Below are positions 9,802 through 18,460 of a stretch of DNA of 64,000 bases, piece by piece. Where the stretch lies: the NCBI RefSeq assembly GCF_020179755.1, contig NZ_JAIUCY010000001.1:744001-808000 (forward strand), written 5' to 3'. A model generated the notes under the pieces. The model was given only the letters and a program-made list of their open reading frames with translations. It was not told the origin of the DNA and ran no database searches. Source of the DNA: Herbaspirillum sp. alder98. GTDB taxonomy: Bacteria; Pseudomonadota; Gammaproteobacteria; Burkholderiales; Burkholderiaceae_D. Each line of letters opens with the position of its first letter. Position 1 is the stretch's first letter. Position numbers and translations under genes: made by a program.

Positions 9802-10602
9802 CTATTCCCAGCTGGCAGCCAGCACCGGTTTCAGGGCAGCCTGCACATCGGGTGGCAACTTGCCGGCACCGGGCGCGGGCGCTTCAAAGGCCGACATGGC
9901 CTGTACCAGTTGTTCTACCTGGCTGTCGGCGAGCTGTTTGCCGCTGGCCAGTTCGATGTAATCGAGGCGATGCGTCGGATCGCTGTACCATCCACGCACG
10001 GTGAGCGTATCCCCGGTCTCCATCAGCGTGAGCTTGAGATGCTTGCCGGCCCGCTCCAGCCAGAGCTGGTCCTGTGCAATGCCGCTGCCCAGGACCAGGC
10101 GATCCTCATCGGTGTTGTTCTTGTCGGTGCTGACCACCACATCATGGCCGTCGCCGCGTCCGAACTGGTAGCGATCATTGCCTGCGCCACCGTACAGGCG
10201 GTCGTTGCCCGCGCCACCGTCAAGAAGGTCGTCGCCGGCACCGCCGTACAATTTGTCGTCACCGGCGTTGCCGAACAACTGGTCAGCGCCCGCGCTGCCC
10301 AGCAAACGATCCCGGCCGTTACCGCCCGACAGGATGTCGTTGCCATTGCCCCCATAGAGCTTGTCGTCGCCGTTGCCGCCATCGAGGGTATCGTTGCCGG
10401 CCCCGCCCTTGAGCACGTCGTCGCCCGCCTTGCCGATCAACGTGTCATCGCCCGCCCCACCGTTGAGATGATCCGCGTGGCTGGTGCCTTTGAGGGTCTT
10501 TCGTGGCACCGTCGCTGCCACCTGCGTGGCAGGTTCGATAGCGGCTGTGTCGGTGACGTCCTTGGCGGCGACGTCGGACTCGATACGTTTCTTTCTGGCC
10601 AT
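9802..10602 (-). CDS. RTX-repeat protein, array copy 9 (shortest)
   Basis: 266 aa after an AAAGGAATC ribosome site. The N-terminus is unlike the others: a short basic-then-acidic stretch (MARKKRIESD) and an alanine/threonine-rich linker to about residue 38. About 13 very regular nonapeptides follow (roughly 40-155). The C-terminal block has YQFGRGDGHDVVV, DQLWLERAGKHLKLTLMET and RGWYSDPTHRLDYIEL, and the tail has LVQAMSAFEAPAPGAGKLP and LKPVLAASWE. The GC-richer codon use matches copies 10-12. Nothing suggests an enzymatic domain; a compact secreted calcium-binding protein is the simplest reading. Confidence 0.88.
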   Translation of the reverse strand: MARKKRIESDVAAKDVTDTAAIEPATQVAATVPRKTLKGTSHADHLNGGAGDDTLIGKAGDDVLKGGAGNDTLDGGNGDDKLYGGNGNDILSGGNGRDRLLGSAGADQLFGNAGDDKLYGGAGDDLLDGGAGNDRLYGGAGNDRYQFGRGDGHDVVVSTDKNNTDEDRLVLGSGIAQDQLWLERAGKHLKLTLMETGDTLTVRGWYSDPTHRLDYIELASGKQLADSQVEQLVQAMSAFEAPAPGAGKLPPDVQAALKPVLAASWE

Positions 10603-10746
10603 GATGATTCCTTTCCATGTGAAGTTAACAACGGGCCTGGCTGGCAGGCCAACGATACAAAGACCGGCATTGGTGCTTGTCTTTGCGATGCTGCTCTGAA
10701 ATGGTGGTGCAGTTCGCTTGCCGTCGGCGCGGTACGCCGGGCAATC

Positions 10747-11661
10747 TCACTTCCAGCTCTGGGCCAGCGTCGGGTTCAGTGTCGCCAGATAGGAAGTCGA
10801 AAAATGAGGGGTGCCGATGGCGGGCATGGGCAGAGCAGCCATCGCCGCCACCAGGGATTCGACGTGATCGCCCGACAGCGTGCTGCCATCGTCCAGGCAG
10901 AATTCGTCGATGCGATAGCCTTCTCCCTCGTACCACTGCTTCACGCGTTGACTGTCACCGGTCTCGATATTGGTCACCAGCAGATCATGCTCGCTGGACT
11001 GGAACCACAGCTGGTCGCGGCCGATGCCGCTGCCGTATTCGATACGGTCGTGGTAATTGACGCCCGGTGAAGCTGATGAAGACTCGTCTGCGTTCCAGAT
11101 GACGTCCTGACCGTCGCCTTTGTCGAAGCGATAGATATCGTCCCCTTCCTGGCCGCAGAGACTATCGTTGCCCGCTCCGCCGATGAGGACATCATGCCCC
11201 TCTCCACCCAGCAGAACATCGACACCCGCTCCGCCCATGAGGACGTCGTTTCCGCGTTCCCCTTCCAGCGTATCGGCCCCATCACCGGAATCGAGGGTAT
11301 CGTCACCGTCCCCGCCCCGCAGGCCGTCCATGCCTTCTTCGCCCAGCAGAATATCGTTGCCACCGTGGCCGGACAGCATGTCATTGCCGCCCTGTCCCAT
11401 CATCATGTCGTCCAGCTCACCGCCGTAGATTTCGTCGCCCTGCTCGGAACCTATCAAGTAATTGAACTTGCCTTGCTCCGCATTGAGCAAGTGTTTTCGA
11501 CCATCCATGGTCCCCATGGGGCCCGACAACTGCACCTGCCGCAACACTATCTGCGCCTGCGATTGCGGCCGGTCCATTTGCGGGTCGTCGAGCATATCGT
11601 CCTCAAGTGAATCGTCCTCGACCGCAGAATGCTGTACCAGCGATTGTTCGTCATCCGACAT
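10747..11661 (-). CDS. RTX-repeat protein, array copy 10 (twin of copy 4)
   Basis: 304 aa, the same length as its twin at 4385-5299. It starts MSDDEQSLVQHS behind GGAAAGGAG. It shares the acidic N-terminus and the RPQSQAQIVLRQVQLSGPMG segment with the twin only. About 12 nonapeptides cover the centre; one run reads LSGHGGNDI-LLGEEGMDG. The C-terminal block has YRFDKGDGQDVIWN, DQLWFQSSEHDLLVTNIET and KQWYEGEGYRIDEFCLDDG, and the tail has LVAAMAALPMPAIG and LNPTLAQSWK. A gap of 67 bp separates it from copy 11 upstream. Confidence 0.88.
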   Translation of the reverse strand: MSDDEQSLVQHSAVEDDSLEDDMLDDPQMDRPQSQAQIVLRQVQLSGPMGTMDGRKHLLNAEQGKFNYLIGSEQGDEIYGGELDDMMMGQGGNDMLSGHGGNDILLGEEGMDGLRGGDGDDTLDSGDGADTLEGERGNDVLMGGAGVDVLLGGEGHDVLIGGAGNDSLCGQEGDDIYRFDKGDGQDVIWNADESSSASPGVNYHDRIEYGSGIGRDQLWFQSSEHDLLVTNIETGDSQRVKQWYEGEGYRIDEFCLDDGSTLSGDHVESLVAAMAALPMPAIGTPHFSTSYLATLNPTLAQSWK

Positions 11662-11728
11662 TTGTGACTCCTTTCCAAGTAGTGATACGACACATAGAAA
11701 CGGCAAATAAAAAATCGCACCAGCGCCT

Positions 11729-12586
11729 TCACTGCCAGCTTTGCGCCAGCAACGGCCTGAGCGTCGTGAGCAACTCGGCAGGCAGCGATGCCACGCTGGT
11801 CACCTGGGGATCGAACGAGGCCATCGCATCGACCAGTACCTCGACCTTGTCTGCCGTCAGGCGCCTGCCGCTGCCCAGTTCGAAGTGATCGACGCGCTGC
11901 GGGGTAGCGGCGTACCAGTCAAGCATCGTCAGGCTGTCGATGCTGTCGATGTCATTGAGCAGGATCATCTTCAGATTGACGCCCTCTCGGCGAAACCAGA
12001 CTTCCTCGCGATGAATGCCCTGGCACAATCGGACGTAATCGAGGTCACCTGCCGTGCGCTCGGCGTTGACCACGGTGTCCTGGCCATCGCCTCGGCCGAA
12101 CAGGTAGATATCGCTGCCCAAGCCACCGTCCAGCAGGTCATTGCCGGTGCCGCCATCGAGGATGTCATTGCCTTTCTCACCATGCAGACGGTCGCCACCG
12201 TCGCCCCCCAGCAGGAAGTCGGCGCCCCGTCCGCCCAGGATCTGGTCGCGTCCATCGCCGCCATACAGGATGTCGCGCCCCACGCCACCGTAGAGAAAGT
12301 CGTTGCCGGGGCCACCAAAGAGCGTGTCGTTGCCGCGCTTACCGTCGAGCACGTCGTCGCCGTCATCGCCCAGCATCCGGTCGTTGCCACCGCGTCCCAG
12401 CATCACATCGCAATCCTGGGTACCGATCAGCACGCTGCCGCCCGACCTGGCGGTCATGGTCTTGCCTGCGCGAAGCACCGGGATGCCAAGACTCCCTCGA
12501 TCCGTAGACGCAGGTCCGCGTTCAGGCAAACGCCTGGCCAGCGGGAATCCACTCCCTTTTCTGTGAATTTGCGGGGGGTTCATCAT
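11729..12586 (-). CDS. RTX-repeat protein, array copy 11
   Basis: 285 aa. The start ATG overlaps the stop of copy 12 as ATGA, pointing to translational coupling; a second ATG follows directly. The N-terminus (residues 1-50) is basic ([17 protein letters not shown]) and unlike other copies. About 13 nonapeptides cover residues 52-165, then [34 protein letters not shown] and [19 protein letters not shown]. The tail reads [32 protein letters not shown]. It is the intact relative of the pseudogene at 5347-5775. Confidence 0.87.
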   Translation of the reverse strand: MMNPPQIHRKGSGFPLARRLPERGPASTDRGSLGIPVLRAGKTMTARSGGSVLIGTQDCDVMLGRGGNDRMLGDDGDDVLDGKRGNDTLFGGPGNDFLYGGVGRDILYGGDGRDQILGGRGADFLLGGDGGDRLHGEKGNDILDGGTGNDLLDGGLGSDIYLFGRGDGQDTVVNAERTAGDLDYVRLCQGIHREEVWFRREGVNLKMILLNDIDSIDSLTMLDWYAATPQRVDHFELGSGRRLTADKVEVLVDAMASFDPQVTSVASLPAELLTTLRPLLAQSWQ

Positions 12587-13779
12587 GCCGCGGCCTGCCC
12601 GCCCAGCCAGCTACTGGCGATCAACGTGGTCAACTGGCCGTGGTCTTGCGCGAGCGCCTGGCTAGCCGTCGACGATGGCAACGGCATGGACGCCATGGCA
12701 GCGACCAATGCATCGATCTTGTCCGGCGCGATCGATTTCTCGCTGGCCAGTATCAGGGTGGTGAAACCGGCAGCGGCGCCGGCGAACCAATTCTTCACCT
12801 CGAGCGAATCGGTAGCACCGATGATCGATATCGCGAGGTCGTCGCCGATGCGCCGGAACCAGAGCTGGTTTTCGTCGATGCCCTGGCCAAAGTGAACGCA
12901 ATCGGCATCGCCGGCAGTATTGCCGTCACTGACGATGACGTCGTGCCCCGAACCACGCCCGAAAAAATAATAATCGCTACCCGCGCCCCCCACGAGGCGG
13001 TCATTGCCGGCGCCGCCATACAGCGCGTCGTGGCCGGCGCCGCCGTCCAGCACATCGTTACCTTCGCCGCCGTACAGCAGGTCATTGCCCCCCCGCCCCT
13101 CGATGACATCGTCGCCGCCACGCCCCTCGATCCAGTCGGCCGAAGCGTAGCCAATCAGGCGCTCGCCACGCGACGAACCATTGAGCACCCGCTCCTTGAC
13201 CGTGGCTGCGGTCCAGGTAGTGGCGTCATCGAACCTGAATTGATCGATCGCATGGGGCGTGCCGCCGTCGCCGCTGAAGTAGTCCAGCACCCGCGCCGAG
13301 GCATGCATCACGGGGACTTCGATCGTCAGGTCGTCGTCGTCCCGCTGCACGAAGACCATGCCGGGGACGACGCCCTTGGCAAACAGGATCATGTCGCCCT
13401 CGCCCGATACGGCGCCGCCGGCTGCGTTATCGATCACGTCGTGACCTTGCCAGTTGCCGACCACGTAGATATCGGCGCCGGCGCCGCCACGCAGCACATT
13501 GTTGCCGGCATCGCCTGAAAGAAAATCGTCGCCAGGACCACCGCAGAGGACATCGTTGCCGCCCTGGCCGTGCAACTCGTCATTACCGACGCCGCCGTCC
13601 AGATCATCATTGCCCTGGCCGCCGTACAGCGCGTCGTTGCCAGCTACGCCCGCAATGACATCGCCGTCCGGACCACCCAGCAACAGATCGTTGTTGTCGG
13701 TGCCGATCAACACCCGGGCATCGTCGGCAGTGCCACTGTCGGGTTCATTAGCGGAAGGCTGGATGGGGGGCTGGATCAT
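12583..13779 (-). CDS. RTX-repeat protein, array copy 12, two-module, first gene of the array
   Basis: 398 aa behind AGAGGAG. Unlike the rest, it has two RTX modules. Nonapeptides at about residues 22-98 lead to [14 protein letters not shown] and a calcium-binding-related block ([30 protein letters not shown]). A second set of nonapeptides at about 200-262 leads to [31 protein letters not shown] and NWFAG. The tail keeps [13 protein letters not shown] and ends [16 protein letters not shown], with the conserved tryptophan followed by a small extension. As the promoter-proximal gene it may be made in the largest amount. Only about 80 bp separate it from the terminator of the gene upstream, and I see no convincing promoter there. 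Confidence 0.88.
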   Translation of the reverse strand: MIQPPIQPSANEPDSGTADDARVLIGTDNNDLLLGGPDGDVIAGVAGNDALYGGQGNDDLDGGVGNDELHGQGGNDVLCGGPGDDFLSGDAGNNVLRGGAGADIYVVGNWQGHDVIDNAAGGAVSGEGDMILFAKGVVPGMVFVQRDDDDLTIEVPVMHASARVLDYFSGDGGTPHAIDQFRFDDATTWTAATVKERVLNGSSRGERLIGYASADWIEGRGGDDVIEGRGGNDLLYGGEGNDVLDGGAGHDALYGGAGNDRLVGGAGSDYYFFGRGSGHDVIVSDGNTAGDADCVHFGQGIDENQLWFRRIGDDLAISIIGATDSLEVKNWFAGAAAGFTTLILASEKSIAPDKIDALVAAMASMPLPSSTASQALAQDHGQLTTLIASSWLGGQAAA

Positions 13780-13861
13780 GCGGTTCTCCTCTGAAGGCTG
13801 GGTTCACATCGGCAGCACCAGGCGCTACCTGCGGACTTGCATGGGCCGATACGGCCACCCC

Positions 13862-13898
13862 AAAAGAAAATGCGCGAACAACAGCAAGTTGTCCGCGC
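13862..13898 (-). terminator. Rho-independent terminator of the 88-aa gene
   Basis: On the minus strand an 11-bp, slightly imperfect stem (GCGCGGACAAC / GTTGTTCGCGC) with a TTGCT loop is followed by a T-rich run (TTTTCTTTT). It sits between the small gene at 14047-14313 and the RTX array, so the array should need its own promoter or read-through. Confidence 0.75.
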
Positions 13899-14046
13899 AG
13901 AGATGAGGCGCCGGTTCAGTTCTGCAGAACGCAGCGTAGGCAAAGGAGAACACGCACCGGGAAAATCCGGTGCATCTGAAAAGCAATGTCGAAAAAACGC
14001 CAGCCGGCCAACGCCCGGGCTGACGTGAGAAGAAAGGTATCGACGC

Positions 14047-14313
14047 TCAGCGCAACAGGTTGATCCGGGGCGACACGTCTTCGCTGCGCAAGCGACTGCC
14101 ACGCAGCCAGGTACCGATCAATACCCGATGACGCGGGTACTTGTCGCCCAGGTAACGTTCGACCTCCGCCCAGTCACGCATCTCCAGCCACTCGCCGATC
14201 TGGCGCAAGTCCTGGTGCGGTACCGGAAGTTCCATGTGAAATTCGAGCGCCGAATTCTTCTCGGGCGTGGCGTAGTCGCACAACATGTTGAAGTTGAGCC
14301 GGCCAGCAGTCAT
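14047..14313 (-). CDS. Unknown 88-aa protein
   Basis: I do not recognise this family. The start at 14313 follows CCTAGGAG at good spacing; the frame is open for 23 further codons. The protein is soluble-looking, with no signal peptide, membrane segment or repeat. It has FNMLCDYATPEKN, a mixed-charge centre (HQDLRQIGEWLEMRDWAEVERYL) written here only as a region, residues 35-58, and a basic C-terminal half (KYPRHRVLIGTWLRGSRLR). The gene has its own terminator at 13862-13898 and a near-palindrome in its upstream region. Its place directly before the RTX array is suggestive, but nothing in the sequence links it to secretion or activation of RTX proteins. Confidence 0.7.
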   Translation of the reverse strand: MTAGRLNFNMLCDYATPEKNSALEFHMELPVPHQDLRQIGEWLEMRDWAEVERYLGDKYPRHRVLIGTWLRGSRLRSEDVSPRINLLR

Positions 14314-14400
14314 GGGAGTTCTCCTAGGTGAAGTAGACCGATCCGGTATCACACCAGACGGCACGACCACTTTAGGAGACATTGCAGAATCAAGGCATCG

Positions 14401-14419
14401 TCGATGTTCGAACTATCGA
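14401..14419. promoter_or_regulatory. Near-palindrome upstream of the 88-aa gene
   Basis: A 19-bp near-palindrome with TCGAT/ATCGA outer arms around GTTCGAAC lies about 90 bp upstream of the small minus-strand gene, in an A+T-rich stretch. It could be an operator. The rest of 14314-14570 shows no gene. Confidence 0.35.
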
Positions 14420-14574
14420 ATTATCTTTATGTTCGGTGATCGTGTTTTATGACGGATTAATGAATTGGCACGCCCCCCCTTCGCTAGCTACCGCATCGTA
14501 TCTTGCCAACTGCCGCATCAGTGACTGCGACAGCTCGTCAATCCTGCGCCAGTCCGGGGATCGTGCACGCACAT

Positions 14575-14609
14575 AAAAAATGCGGCCACCCATTTCCGGG
14601 TGACCGCAT
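14575..14609 (-). terminator. Rho-independent terminator of the dehydrogenase operon
   Basis: A 12-bp stem (ATGCGGTCACCC with GGGTGGCCGCAT) is followed on the minus strand by six T. It lies 27 bp past the stop of the cytochrome c gene. Confidence 0.9.
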
Positions 14610-14635
14610 TGCGCTACTGCCTTGATGCGTCAGGC

Positions 14636-15943
14636 CTACTGCTTGGCTACCGGCGCGCTGCCGATTTCCACGCTGGTCTTCGGCGGCAAGGTCTTGCGTA
14701 CCTTGGCCACTTCGTCCGCCTTCACGGCGCCGGCGCTATTGCCCCAGCTGCTGCGGATGAAGGTCACCACGTCGGCCACTTCCTGGTCCGACAGGCGTGC
14801 ACCGAAAGCCGGCATCGCGAACTGCGTCGGTGCGGTCTGGGTCCACGGCATCTCGGCCCCTTCGAGCACGATGCGGATCAACGATGCCGGGTTCTCCGCA
14901 TTGACCGTCGGCGACAACGCCAGCACCGGGAAGGTCTCTTCGTAACCCTTGCCGCTGGAGCGGTGGCACGCCGCGCAGTTGTTGAGGAAGGTCATCGCGC
15001 CGTTGCTCTGGTCGCTGCCCTTTCGCAATGCCTGGTGCGTCTTGTCGTCGTAGGCCAGCGGCGCCACGCCAGACTTGACCGGCGCCAGCGACTTCAGGTA
15101 CTTGGCGATCGCCGTCAAGTCTTCGTCACTGAGATGCTGGGTGCTGTTGGCGACCACATCGGCCATCCCGCCAAAGGCGGCCGAATGGCTGTTGCGACCG
15201 GTCTTGAGGAAGGCCACGATATCCGCCTCGCTCCAGGTGCCCAGGCCATCGCGTGGATCGGCGCGCAAGTTGCTGGCCAGGTAGCCATCGATCACGCCGC
15301 CCGACAGGAACTGCGTGCTGTCGTCGCTCAGCGCCTTCTCTTGCATGCCCACGCCGCGTGGTGTGTGGCAAGCGCCGCAATGGCCCAGGCCTTCCACCAG
15401 ATAACGGCCCCGCACGATCGGGCTGTTGTCGTCAGCACCGTCGACTGCCACGCCCGGCGCAAACACCTTGCGCCAGATCGACAGCGGCCAGCGCATCGAC
15501 AGCGGCCAGACGATATCGACATTGCGGTTAGGCACAGGCTCGGCCTTCACGCCATTCATGAAGTACGCATACAGCGCCTTCACATCGGCCGGCTTGACCT
15601 TGGCATACGACGGATATGGCATGGCCGGGTACAGCGAAGCGCCATCCTTGCGGATGCCGTGACGCAATGCCTGGTCGAACTCTGCCTCGCTGTAGTTGCC
15701 CAGCCCATGTTCCTTGTCGGGCGTGATGTTGGACGAATACACGGTGCCGATGGGCGTGGCGATCGGCAAGCCACCCGCGAAGGGCTTGCCACCCTTGGCG
15801 GTATGACAGGCGACGCAGTCGCCGGCCTTGGCCAGGTATTCGCCACGCTTGACCAGCTGCGCATCGACATTCTGGGCCGAGCTAACGGCCGCGGACAGGG
15901 TCATGACTGCCGCGCAGGCGGCGATGAAATAGTGCTTGATCAT
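14636..15943 (-). CDS. Triheme cytochrome c subunit of a gluconate 2-dehydrogenase-type complex
   Basis: 435 aa with a Sec signal peptide (residues 1-23) and three haem c sites: CVACH at 43-47, CGACH at 189-193 and CAACH at 323-327. Length and three-domain layout match the cytochrome subunits of membrane-bound FAD dehydrogenases (gluconate, sorbitol, alcohol dehydrogenase families), which pass electrons from the flavin subunit to ubiquinone at the periplasmic face of the inner membrane. It is the last gene of a three-gene operon, 10 bp after the flavoprotein gene, and is followed by a strong terminator. The oxidised substrate cannot be read from this subunit. Confidence 0.92.
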   Translation of the reverse strand: MIKHYFIAACAAVMTLSAAVSSAQNVDAQLVKRGEYLAKAGDCVACHTAKGGKPFAGGLPIATPIGTVYSSNITPDKEHGLGNYSEAEFDQALRHGIRKDGASLYPAMPYPSYAKVKPADVKALYAYFMNGVKAEPVPNRNVDIVWPLSMRWPLSIWRKVFAPGVAVDGADDNSPIVRGRYLVEGLGHCGACHTPRGVGMQEKALSDDSTQFLSGGVIDGYLASNLRADPRDGLGTWSEADIVAFLKTGRNSHSAAFGGMADVVANSTQHLSDEDLTAIAKYLKSLAPVKSGVAPLAYDDKTHQALRKGSDQSNGAMTFLNNCAACHRSSGKGYEETFPVLALSPTVNAENPASLIRIVLEGAEMPWTQTAPTQFAMPAFGARLSDQEVADVVTFIRSSWGNSAGAVKADEVAKVRKTLPPKTSVEIGSAPVAKQ

Positions 15944-15953
15944 GTTCTTATCC

Positions 15954-17735
15954 TTATGCCTGGACCAGCGGACCTGGGTTCTTCAGATACTGCTCACGGA
16001 TCGCCTTGGCCGAGAAGTAAGCCAGTGCCGTGACCAGGCCGGTCGGGTTGTAGCCCATGTTCTGCGGGAACGCCGAGGCGCCGTAGACGAACACGTTGGG
16101 CACATCCCAGCTTTGCAGGTAGCGATTGACCACGCTGTTCTTGGGCGTGGTGCCCATGATCGCGCCGCCGGTCAGGTGGGTCGACTGGTACACGCGGGTG
16201 TCCCACGACGAGCCGGTCTTGCGCACCGCCTTGACCACCTTTTCCGGATTCATCGCATGGCCGACCTTTTCCATCTGGTCGCCGATGTAGGTCAGCATCT
16301 TGCCTTCGTTTTCCTTCCAGTTCAGCGTCATGCGCAGCAGCGGCTGGCCGTTGGCGTCCTTGTAGGTCGGATCGAGCGACAGGTAGCAGTCACGGTAGGC
16401 CATGACCGAACCCGACATGCCGATGGTCAGGGTGCGCTGATAGGCGTCCTGCACGCTGCCCTTCCACTCCGAACCCCAGTTGGGTACCTTCTCGCCCGGC
16501 ATGGTGCCGGCCTGCTTGATGGGACGACCACCGTAGCGCACGTGACGGATCGACGCGCCGCCGATGAAGCCCAGCGGACCGTGGTCGAACTGGTCGGCGT
16601 TCAAGTCATCCATGCCGACGCCGCCGGCGCCGGTGCCGATGAACGGGTTGAACTGGGTGCCCTTGGGCATGACCACGTTGATGCCGCCGTTGTACTGGTA
16701 GGCGAAGTTCTTGCCCACCACGCCTTCGCCGCTGACCGGGTCATACGGCTTGCCGATGCCCGACAGCAGCAGCAGGCGCACGTTGTGCGTCTGGAATGCG
16801 GTCAGCAGCACCAGGTCGGCCGGTTGCTCGACCTCGCGCCCTTGCGCATCGATGTAGGTCACGCCGGTGGCGCGCTTGCCGGAAGCGTCCAGGTTGACCT
16901 TGATCACCTGCGCCTTGGTGCGCACCTCGAAATTCTTGCGCTTGAGCAGCACCGGCAGGATGGTGGTCTGCGGCGACGCCTTGGAGTACATGTAGCAACC
17001 GTAGTTTTCACAGAAGCCGCAGTAGTTACAGGGGCCGATGCGCACGCCATACGGATTGGTGAATGGCGCCGAGGCATTGGCCGCAGGCGCCGGATAGGGG
17101 TGGTAGCCGACATCGCGCATGGCCTTCTCGACCAGCGAAGCGCTGTACTGGTACTGCAGCGGCGGGGTCGGAAACTCGCTGGTGCGGGCGCCTTCCAGCG
17201 GATTGCCGCCGGCCACGATCTTGCCATTGAGGTTGCCAGCCTTGCCGGACACCGCCATCACTTTTTCCGAGAAATCGTAGAACGGTTCCAGTTCGGCATA
17301 GGTCACGCCGTGATCCTGGATGGTCATGTCTTCGGGGATGAACTTCTTGCCGTAGCGGCGCTCGTGGTGCGAACGCATCTCGAGCTCTTCGGGCAGGTTG
17401 CGGTACATCATGCCGTTCCAGTGGAAACCGGCGCCACCGACACCGTCGCCCAGCAGGAACGATCCATGCTGGCGATACGGCACGGCGACATCGGCCACGC
17501 CATAGCGAATCGTCACGGTCTCGCGTGACAGATCCTGGAACAGCGCGCCGCGCACCGAATACTTGAGTTCGTCGACGGCCTTGGGGTAAGGCGTGTCGGC
17601 GTTGGTGTCGCGCATGTCGCCGCGTTCCAGCGCCAGCACGTTCAGGCCGGCTTCGGTCAGTTCCATGCCCATGATCGAGCCGGTCCAGCCCAGGCCCACC
17701 ATCACTACATCCACTTTGTCTTTTTTAATCGCCAT
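15954..17735 (-). CDS. GMC-family FAD subunit, gluconate 2-dehydrogenase/FAD-sugar dehydrogenase type
   Basis: 593 aa. The N-terminal dinucleotide fold (VDVVMVGLGWTGS) binds FAD. A cysteine cluster, GPCNYCGFCENYGC, resembles the iron-sulphur cluster site described in bacterial FAD-dependent glucose dehydrogenase large subunits. The C-terminal THLTGG and GYNPTG motifs fit the GMC/large-subunit active site. There is no N-terminal export signal; by analogy, the protein would leave the cytoplasm with the Tat-signal-bearing small subunit encoded just upstream (2 bp gap). Gluconate, glucose, sorbitol or a related sugar acid are all possible substrates. Confidence 0.92.
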   Translation of the reverse strand: MAIKKDKVDVVMVGLGWTGSIMGMELTEAGLNVLALERGDMRDTNADTPYPKAVDELKYSVRGALFQDLSRETVTIRYGVADVAVPYRQHGSFLLGDGVGGAGFHWNGMMYRNLPEELEMRSHHERRYGKKFIPEDMTIQDHGVTYAELEPFYDFSEKVMAVSGKAGNLNGKIVAGGNPLEGARTSEFPTPPLQYQYSASLVEKAMRDVGYHPYPAPAANASAPFTNPYGVRIGPCNYCGFCENYGCYMYSKASPQTTILPVLLKRKNFEVRTKAQVIKVNLDASGKRATGVTYIDAQGREVEQPADLVLLTAFQTHNVRLLLLSGIGKPYDPVSGEGVVGKNFAYQYNGGINVVMPKGTQFNPFIGTGAGGVGMDDLNADQFDHGPLGFIGGASIRHVRYGGRPIKQAGTMPGEKVPNWGSEWKGSVQDAYQRTLTIGMSGSVMAYRDCYLSLDPTYKDANGQPLLRMTLNWKENEGKMLTYIGDQMEKVGHAMNPEKVVKAVRKTGSSWDTRVYQSTHLTGGAIMGTTPKNSVVNRYLQSWDVPNVFVYGASAFPQNMGYNPTGLVTALAYFSAKAIREQYLKNPGPLVQA

Positions 17736-17737
17736 GA

Positions 17738-18460
17738 TCAGCCCTTCTCTCCCAGAATCGACACAGGGCCGTATGGATATTTCACGTTGTACTGGTCAAC
17801 CCAGTCAGCAAAGTCGGCGCGCGCGCCGGGGAAGCCAACCATCTTCCAGCCGCCCATCTTCTGGTTGCCGCCGTACATCGGGTCGGCGAAGTAGCCTTCC
17901 TTCACGTTGCCCAGCATGAAGCTGAAGAAGGTCTTGGCCGGCAATGCGTCGAGTTCGATCTTGCCGCCTTCGAGTTGCTTGAGCACCTCGACCTGGGTCT
18001 TCTTGTCGAGTTCGGCGAACACCTTGCCGTGGGTCTTCTGACACCATGTATTGACGGCGGCGATGCCCTGGCGATAGATATCGCGTGGCACCAGCGACAG
18101 CTGGTAGCCCAGTTCAGGCACGCGGTCGGTGTGGAACGGTCCCTGCATGTACCAGAGCTTGCCCGCGCCGTACGGGGTTTCCATCTGGCGATCGATGAAT
18201 TCGGGCACACCGGTCTCGAGTGCGCCGGCGCCATACTGGTCGGAGGGGATCAGGGGATCGACTGCGGCATTGATGAATGCCCATTCGGCCGCAGTGAAGA
18301 AGGTGGGGGTATAGGCACGTGGCTTGCCGGGTTCGGACGAATCGGCGAGCGCTGCCTGGCTGACGGCTACTGCGCTGGCTCCACCTAGCGTTGAGGCTGC
18401 TGGGACGATTGCCAATACCTGGCGCAAGAAGCGCCGCCTCGGCTCTTTGTCTTGTGACAT
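17738..18460 (-). CDS. Small (gamma) subunit, gluconate 2-dehydrogenase subunit 3 family
   Basis: 240 aa. The N-terminus has a twin-arginine export signal: RRRFLRQVL at about residues 8-16, followed by a hydrophobic stretch and an alanine-rich cleavage area (ALADS). The mature part matches the subunit 3 family (FFTAAEWAFINAAVDPLIPSD, then residues such as YPYGPVSILG at the end). In known complexes this subunit escorts the flavin subunit through the Tat pathway and is needed for activity. It is the first gene of the operon, and the ATG follows AAAGGAAAG. Confidence 0.92.
   Translation of the reverse strand: MSQDKEPRRRFLRQVLAIVPAASTLGGASAVAVSQAALADSSEPGKPRAYTPTFFTAAEWAFINAAVDPLIPSDQYGAGALETGVPEFIDRQMETPYGAGKLWYMQGPFHTDRVPELGYQLSLVPRDIYRQGIAAVNTWCQKTHGKVFAELDKKTQVEVLKQLEGGKIELDALPAKTFFSFMLGNVKEGYFADPMYGGNQKMGGWKMVGFPGARADFADWVDQYNVKYPYGPVSILGEKG

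Noticed and set aside
600-13700. Regular short repeats that could suggest CRISPR or satellite DNA
   Set aside because: The period is 27 bp with coding constraint (nine codons per RTX unit), with no spacers or identical repeats.
13776-14102. Minus-strand frame spanning the terminator region before the RTX array
   Set aside because: It runs through a strong terminator hairpin and overlaps both neighbours; no recognisable product.
1-14600. Type I secretion genes (HlyB, HlyD, TolC types) expected beside RTX genes
   Set aside because: None of the proteins encoded in the window matches; every gene in and around the array is accounted for otherwise. They may lie elsewhere.
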